64,000 nt of DNA from Brachionus manjavacas (taxonomy: Eukaryota; Rotifera; Eurotatoria; Ploima; Brachionidae), in assembly GCA_019054805.1 (NCBI GenBank), contig JAHQIY010000023.1, positions 434,001 to 498,000 on the forward strand, read 5' to 3'. The translations under genes and the position numbers were made by a program. The number at the start of each line of letters is the position of its first letter. The stretch's first letter is position 1. This document shows positions 58,549 to 64,000 of this stretch, in pieces. Below the pieces are notes generated by a model. The model saw only the letters and a list, made by a program, of their open reading frames with translations. It made no database searches and was not told where the DNA came from.

Positions 58549-58950
58549 AAGATTTTAAGTATTTAATAAGGTTCATTAAGTTTTCTGCATCTTTAATCTG
58601 AATTTTTATTTAAAAATTACATAACTTTTATCAAAAGATATTTTTTATTATTTTTAAATTGTTATTTAATTCAATTCTAAGCAAAATAAATCCTTAATAG
58701 AGAATTATTCTTTTTCACCAAGAAAAAAGAAACAACGACTGCTTGCAAGTAAAATTGTAAAGTTTATTATGAAAAAATGTAGATTTTCATCTTGCCAAAA
58801 TTGACATTTTTTTGGAAATCTAAAAAAATTAGATAATTTTGCCGAAAGATGAGTAAAAAACCTTTATTTTGATATAAAAATTAAGTTGAACCCTCTTTTT
58901 TTAAATAAAATATAAAAGGGCAAAATTTCAATGGAAACAGTGTATTGTTC
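58549..58950 (-). repeat. Right terminal inverted repeat (402 bp)
   Basis: This is the reverse complement of the left terminal repeat, ending in TGTATTGTTC at 58950 immediately before satellite TTTCTAATTT. The near-perfect identity of the two ends suggests recent activity. Confidence 0.9.
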
Positions 58951-60790
58951 TTTCTAATTTTTTTTTTACCTAAATTTATTAACTTAACTCATTTTTAAAA
59001 GTAAAACTTTTCAGTAGTATATGGTTAAACAATTCCATACTTAGTATGATAGAGGTGAAATTGTATAACTTTATGTTATTCGAAAGCTTAATTAATTTAC
59101 TAAACGATTTATAAAAACAAGGCTTCCGAGTTGGATATGGTTAAACAATTGTACAACTTGTAGGAGAGAAATGAAATTGTTTAGGTTTATTTTATTTGAA
59201 AGCTTTGTTTTAATCGTAAGCTTAATTAATTAACTTAACGCATTTTAAAAAAATAAGACTTTCGTTTAGTATTTGGTCAAACAATTCTACAACTTGTATG
59301 AGTGAAGAGAAATTGTCTCACTATATTTTATTCAAAAGACTAATTTTTATCTTGACCTCAAATTATCAACTTGACGATTTTTAAATACAAAGCACTCGAG
59401 TAGTACATGGTTAAACAATTCCACAACTTGTATGAGAGAAGTGAAATTGTTTAGGTATATTATATTTGAAAGCTTTATTTTAATCGTAAGCTTAATTAAT
59501 TAACTTAACGCATTTTAAAAAAATAAGACTTTCGTTTAGTATTTGGTCAAACAATTCTACAACTTGTATGAGTGAAGAGAAATTGTCTCACTATATTTTA
59601 TTCAAAAGACTAATTTTTATCTTGACCTCAAATTATCAACTTGACGATTTTTAAATACAAAGCACTCGAGTAGTACATGGTTAAACAATTCCACAACTTG
59701 TATGAGAGAAGTGAAATTGTTTAGGTATATTATATTTGAAAGCTTTATTTTAATCGTAAGCTTAATTAATTAACTTAACGATTTATAAAAATCAAGCCTT
59801 TCAACAAGATATGGTCAAACAATTCTACAACTTGTATGAGAGAAGTGAAATTGTTTTACTATATTTTATTCGAAAGCTTTATTTTAATCTTAAGCTAACT
59901 TAATTCATTTAACGTATTTTAAAAAAATAAGACTTTCGTTTAGTATTTGGTTAAACAATTTCAAAACTTGTATGAGTGAAGAGAAATTGTCTCACTATAT
60001 TTTATTCAAATTTCTAATTTTTATCTTGACATTAATTTATTAACTTAATGCATTTTCAAAAATAAAGCTTTTCAGTAGGATATGGTAAAACAATTCTACA
60101 CTTGTATGAGAGAAGTGAAATTGTTTAACTTTTTTTTTTCAAGAGCCTGATTTTCATCTTAAGCCTAATTTATTAACTTGACGATTTTTAAATACAAGGC
60201 TTGCGAGTAGTACATGGTTAAACAATTCCACAACTTGTATGAGAGAAGTGAAATTGTTTTTACTATATATTTTTTTTTTATTCGAAAGCCTAATCTAAAT
60301 CATAATTCTAATTTTATTACTTAACGCATTATCAAAAATCAAGCCTTTCAGCCGGATATGGTAAAACAATTCCCAACTTTTAATGAGAAGTGAAATTGTT
60401 TAACTATTTTCTTTTCGAAAGCCTAATTTTGATCTTAAGCTCAATTAATTAACTTAACGATTTATAAAAACAAGAATTCGAGTAGGAAATAGTTAAACAT
60501 TTCTACAATTTGTTTAAGAGAAGTGAAATTGTTTAACTAAATTTTATTCGAAAACTGAATTTTAATTCAAAGCTAAATTTATTAACTTAACGATTTATAA
60601 AAACAAGGCTTTCGAGTTGGATATGGTTAAACAATTTCATTACCTGGACGGGACATGTGAAATTGTTTAACTAAATTTTATTCAAATTTCTTAATTTTAT
60701 CTAATCCTTAATTTATTAACTAAATGCATTTTCAAAAAAAAGCTTTCAGCAGGATATGGTAAAACAATTCCCAACTCATATGAGAAAAGT
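58951..60790 (+). repeat. 134-bp satellite array, forward block 3
   Basis: The satellite resumes at TTTCTAATTTT right after the transposon. The first ~175 bp match 35648-35822, and 59860-60790 matches 35880-36825, showing that the two regions are duplicates of one array segment. Monomer structure is as in the first forward block. Confidence 0.95.
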
Positions 60791-63700
60791 GATATTGTTT
60801 GACCATTTCTTACTCGAAAGCCTTGTTTTTATAAAACGTTAAGTTTTTAAATTAAGCTTAAGATTAAAATTAGCCTTTCGAATAAAATATAGTTAAATAA
60901 TTTCAGTTCTCTGGTAGAGGTTATGAAATTGTTTAACCATTTCCTACTCAAAAGCCTTGTTTTTATAAATCATTTAGTCAATTAGTTAATGAAAATATTA
61001 AAATTAGGCTTTTGAATAAAATATAGTTAAACAATTTCAGTTCTCTGGTAGTGGTTATGAAATTGTTTAACCATATCCTACTCGAAAGCCTTGTTTTTAT
61101 AAAACGTTAAGTTTTTAAATTAAGCTTAAGATTAAAATTAGCCTTTCGAATAAAATATAGTTAAATAATTTCAGTTCTCTGGTAGAGGTTATGAAATTGT
61201 TTAACCATATCCTACTCGAAAGCCTTGTTTTTATAATTCGTTTATTCAATTAGTTAAGGAAAATATTTAAATTAGGCTTTTGAATAAAATATAGTTAAAC
61301 AATTTCAGTTCTCTGGTAGTGGTTATGAAATTGTTAAACCATATCCTCCTCGAAAGATTTGTTTTTATAAATCGTTTAGTCAATTTGTTAATGAAAATAT
61401 TAAAATTAGGCTTTTTTATAAAATACATTTAAACAATTTCAGTTCTCTGGTAGAGGTTATGAAATTGTTTAACCATATCCTACTCGAAAGCCTTGTTTTT
61501 ATAAAACGTTAAGTTTTTAAATTAAGCTTAAGATTAAAATTAGCCTTTCGAATAAAATATAGTTAAATAATTTCAGTTCTCTGGTAGAGGTTATGAAATT
61601 GTTTAACCATTTCCTACTCAAAAGCCTTGTTTTTATAAATCATTTAGTCAATTAGTTAATGAAAATATTAAAATTAGGCTTTTGAATAAAATATAGTTAA
61701 ACAATTTCAGTTCTCTTGTAGTGGTTATGAAATTGTTTAACCATATCCTACTCGAAAGCCTTGTTTTTATAAAACGTTAAGTTTTTAAATTAAGCTTAAG
61801 ATTAAAATTAGCCTTTCGAATAAAATATAGTTAAATAATTTCAGTTCTCTGGTAGAGGTTATGAAATTGTTTAACCATTTCCTACTCAAAAGCCTTGTTT
61901 TTATAAATCATTTAGTCAATTAGTTAATGAAAATATTAAAATTAGGCTTTTGAATAAAATATAGTTAAACAATTTCAGTTCTCTGGTAGTGGTTATGAAA
62001 TTGTTTAACCATATCCTACTCGAAAGCCTTGTTTTTATAAAACGTTAAGTTTTAAATTAAGCTTAAGATTAAAATTAGCCTTTCGAATAAAATATAGTTA
62101 AATAATTTCAGTTCTCTGGTAGAGGTTATGAAATTGTTTAACCATATCCTACTCGAAAGCCTTGTTTTTATAATTCGTTTATTCAATTAGTTAAGTAAAA
62201 TATTAAAATTAGGCTTTTGAATAAAATATAGTTAAACAATTTCAGTTCTCTGGTAGTGGTTATGAAATTGTCTAACCATATCCTACTCGAAAGCCTTGTT
62301 TTTATAAAACGTTAAGTTTTTAAATTAAGCTTAAGATTAAAATTAGCCTTTCGAATAAAATATATAGTTAAATAATTTCAGTTCTCTGGTAGAGGTTATG
62401 AAATTGTTTAACCATATCCTACTCGAAAGCCTTGTTTTTATAATTCGTTTATTCAATTAGTTAAGTAAAATATTAAAATTAGGCTTTTGAATAAAATATA
62501 GTTAAACAATTTCAGTTCTCTGGTAGTGGTTATGAAATTGTTTAACCATATCCTACTCGAAAGCCTTGTTTTTATAAAACGTTAAGTTTTTAAATTAAGC
62601 TAAAGATTAAAATAAGGCTTTTGAATAAAATATAGTTAAACAATTTCAGTTCTCTGGTAGAGGTTATGAAATTGTTTAACCATATCCTACTCGAAAGCCT
62701 TGTTTTTATAATTCGTTTATTCAATTAGTTAAGTAAAATATTAAAATTAGGCTTTTGAATAAAATATAGTTAAACAATTTAACTTCACTCATACAAATTG
62801 TGGAATTGTTTGACCATTTCCTACTCGAAAGCCTTGTTTTTATAAATCGTTTAGTCAATTAGTTAATGAAAATTTTAAAATTAGGCTTTTGAATAAAATA
62901 TAGTTAAACAATTTCAGTTCTCTGGTAGAGGTTATGAAATTGTTTAACCATTTCCTACTCGAAAGCCTTGTTTTTATAAATCATTTAGTCAATTAGTTAA
63001 TGAAAATAATAAAATTAGGCTTTTGAATATAATATAGTTAAACAATTTAACTTCACTCATACAAATTGTGGAATTGTTTGACCATTTCCTACTCGAAAGC
63101 CTTGTTTTTATAAATCGTTTAGTCAATTAGTTAATGAAAATATTAAAATTAGGCTTTTGAATAAAATATAGTTAAACAATTTAACTTCACTCATACAAAT
63201 TGTGGAATTGTTTGACCATTTCCTACTCGAAAGCCTTGTTTTTATAAATCGTTTAGTCAATTAGTTAATGAAAAAATTAAAATTAGGCTTTTTAATAACA
63301 TATAGTTAAACAATTTCAGTTCTCTGGTAGAGGTTATGAAATTGTTTAACCATTTCCTACTCGAAAGCCTTGTTTTTATAAATCATTTAGTCAATTAGTT
63401 AATGAAAATAATAAAATTAGGCTTTTGAATAAAATATAGTTAAACAATTTAACTTCACTCATACAAATTGTGGAATTGTTTGACCATTTCCTACTCGAAA
63501 GCCTTGTTTTTATAAATCGTTTAGTCAATTAGTTAATGAAAATACTAAAATTAGGCTTTTGAATAAAATATAGTTAAACAATTTCAGTTCTCTGGTAGAG
63601 GTTATGAAATTGTTTAACCATTTCCTACTCGAAAGCCTTGTTTTTATAAATCATTTAGTCAATTAGTTAATGAAAATAATAAAATTAGGCTTTTGAATAA

Positions 63701-64000
63701 AATATAGTTAAACAATTTAACTTCACTCATACAAATTGTGGAATTGTTTGACCATTTCCTACTCGAAAGCCTTGTTTTTATAAATCGTTTAGTCAATTAG
63801 TTAATGAAAATTTTAAAATTAGGCTTTTGAATAAAATATAGTTAAACAATTTCAGTTCTCTGGTAGAGGTTATGAAATTGTTTAACCATTTCCTACTCGA
63901 AAGCCTTGTTTTTATAAATCATTTAGTCAATTAGTTAATGAAAATAATAAAATTAGGCTTTTGAATATAATATAGCTAAACAATTTAACTTCACTCATAC
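60791..64000 (-). repeat. 134-bp satellite array, inverted block 2 (continues past the window)
   Basis: Reverse-complement monomers begin at the same junction as at 36826 (CATATGAGAAAAGTGATATTG, then TTTGACCATTTC). Two variants alternate: one with TTCAGTTCTCTGGTAGAGG and one with TTTAACTTCACTCATACAAATT. From 62750 onward they alternate to form dimers of about 270 bp. Confidence 0.9.

Larger units (their letters stand above)
47740..58950 (+). mobile_element. Spy-like DDE DNA transposon, 11.2 kb
   Basis: The element begins GAACAATACACTG and ends CAGTGTATTGTTC, with about 401-bp inverted terminal repeats. Satellite DNA lies on both sides. The left flank ends ATTCAAA and the right begins TTTCTAA; an unoccupied copy of the same satellite segment reads ATTCAAATTTCTAA (35641-35654). 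The insertion is thus exactly between AAA and TTT with nothing duplicated. From memory of the literature, this is the defining trait of the Spy group of invertebrate DDE transposons, whose transposases are distant relatives of IS5, ISL2EU and PIF/Harbinger. The internal DDE transposase agrees with that. Cargo includes at least five further gene-like units, unusual for a cut-and-paste element. Assignment to Spy is by insertion signature and DDE type, not by phylogeny. Confidence 0.85.

Noticed and set aside
47736-58953. Reading the transposon ends as AAAGAAC...GTTCTTT with a target duplication
   Set aside because: The unoccupied copy at 35641-35654 contains AAATTT once, so AAA and TTT belong to the target, and nothing is duplicated.
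31390-64000. CRISPR-like spacing of repeats
   Set aside because: The spacers are also repetitive, monomers are 134 bp, and the window is clearly eukaryotic.

Overview
The window is AT-rich eukaryotic DNA, almost certainly from an invertebrate animal. Genes carry short GT-AG introns (43-84 nt), and the repeats are metazoan in character: a CR1/L2/Jockey-group non-LTR retrotransposon, Ty3/gypsy, a SWIM-finger MULE, PIF1-type Helitron remains and a DDE transposon. A rotifer or similar small invertebrate would fit, but that is a guess. No ordinary host gene is clearly present. This is repeat-dominated, probably heterochromatic DNA.

Layout. 1-2102: AT-rich, with at most the tail of one exon at the left edge. 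2103-24512: two tandem copies of an 11.2-kb unit. Each holds a fragment of reverse transcriptase, a decayed MULE with a foldback element inside it, a gypsy RT relic, a 23-bp minisatellite, diverged repeats, a minus-strand non-LTR relic and minus-strand Helitron/PIF1 relics arranged around a large inverted repeat. 24472-25537: a 5'-truncated but otherwise open non-LTR element with a 5-bp target duplication, inserted in a Helitron relic. 25538-27790: the rest of that Helitron sequence and an inverted copy of it, with an OTU-like scrap. 28243-31380: a broken Ty3/gypsy element (LTR, gag, protease, start of RT). 31390 to the end: a 134-bp satellite whose monomers each contain a hairpin, in blocks of alternating orientation.

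The main discovery is at 47740-58950. An 11.2-kb DNA transposon sits inside the satellite. It has ~401-bp terminal inverted repeats and starts GAAC and ends GTTC. It lies exactly between AAA and TTT with no target-site duplication. A near-identical unoccupied satellite copy at about 35430-35820 proves the junction. This is the diagnostic insertion behaviour of the little-known Spy group of eukaryotic DDE transposons, but the element is far larger than a single-gene transposon. It carries a multi-exon DDE transposase running into a GCCSH cysteine/histidine motif and then a ubiquitin-protease-like domain. It also carries a small membrane protein with an SH3/Tudor-like N-terminus, a minus-strand gene with two homeodomain-like helices, an unknown multi-exon gene, an unknown minus-strand gene, a 122-bp minisatellite and a GC-rich nested insert. 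I infer that the homeodomain protein could be the DNA-binding partner of the transposase, as the Myb-like protein is in PIF/Harbinger elements.

Many coding frames in the window are broken by single-base length changes in A or T runs. Part of this is real decay and part may be assembly error, so pseudogene calls for the 11.2-kb transposon should be held loosely.
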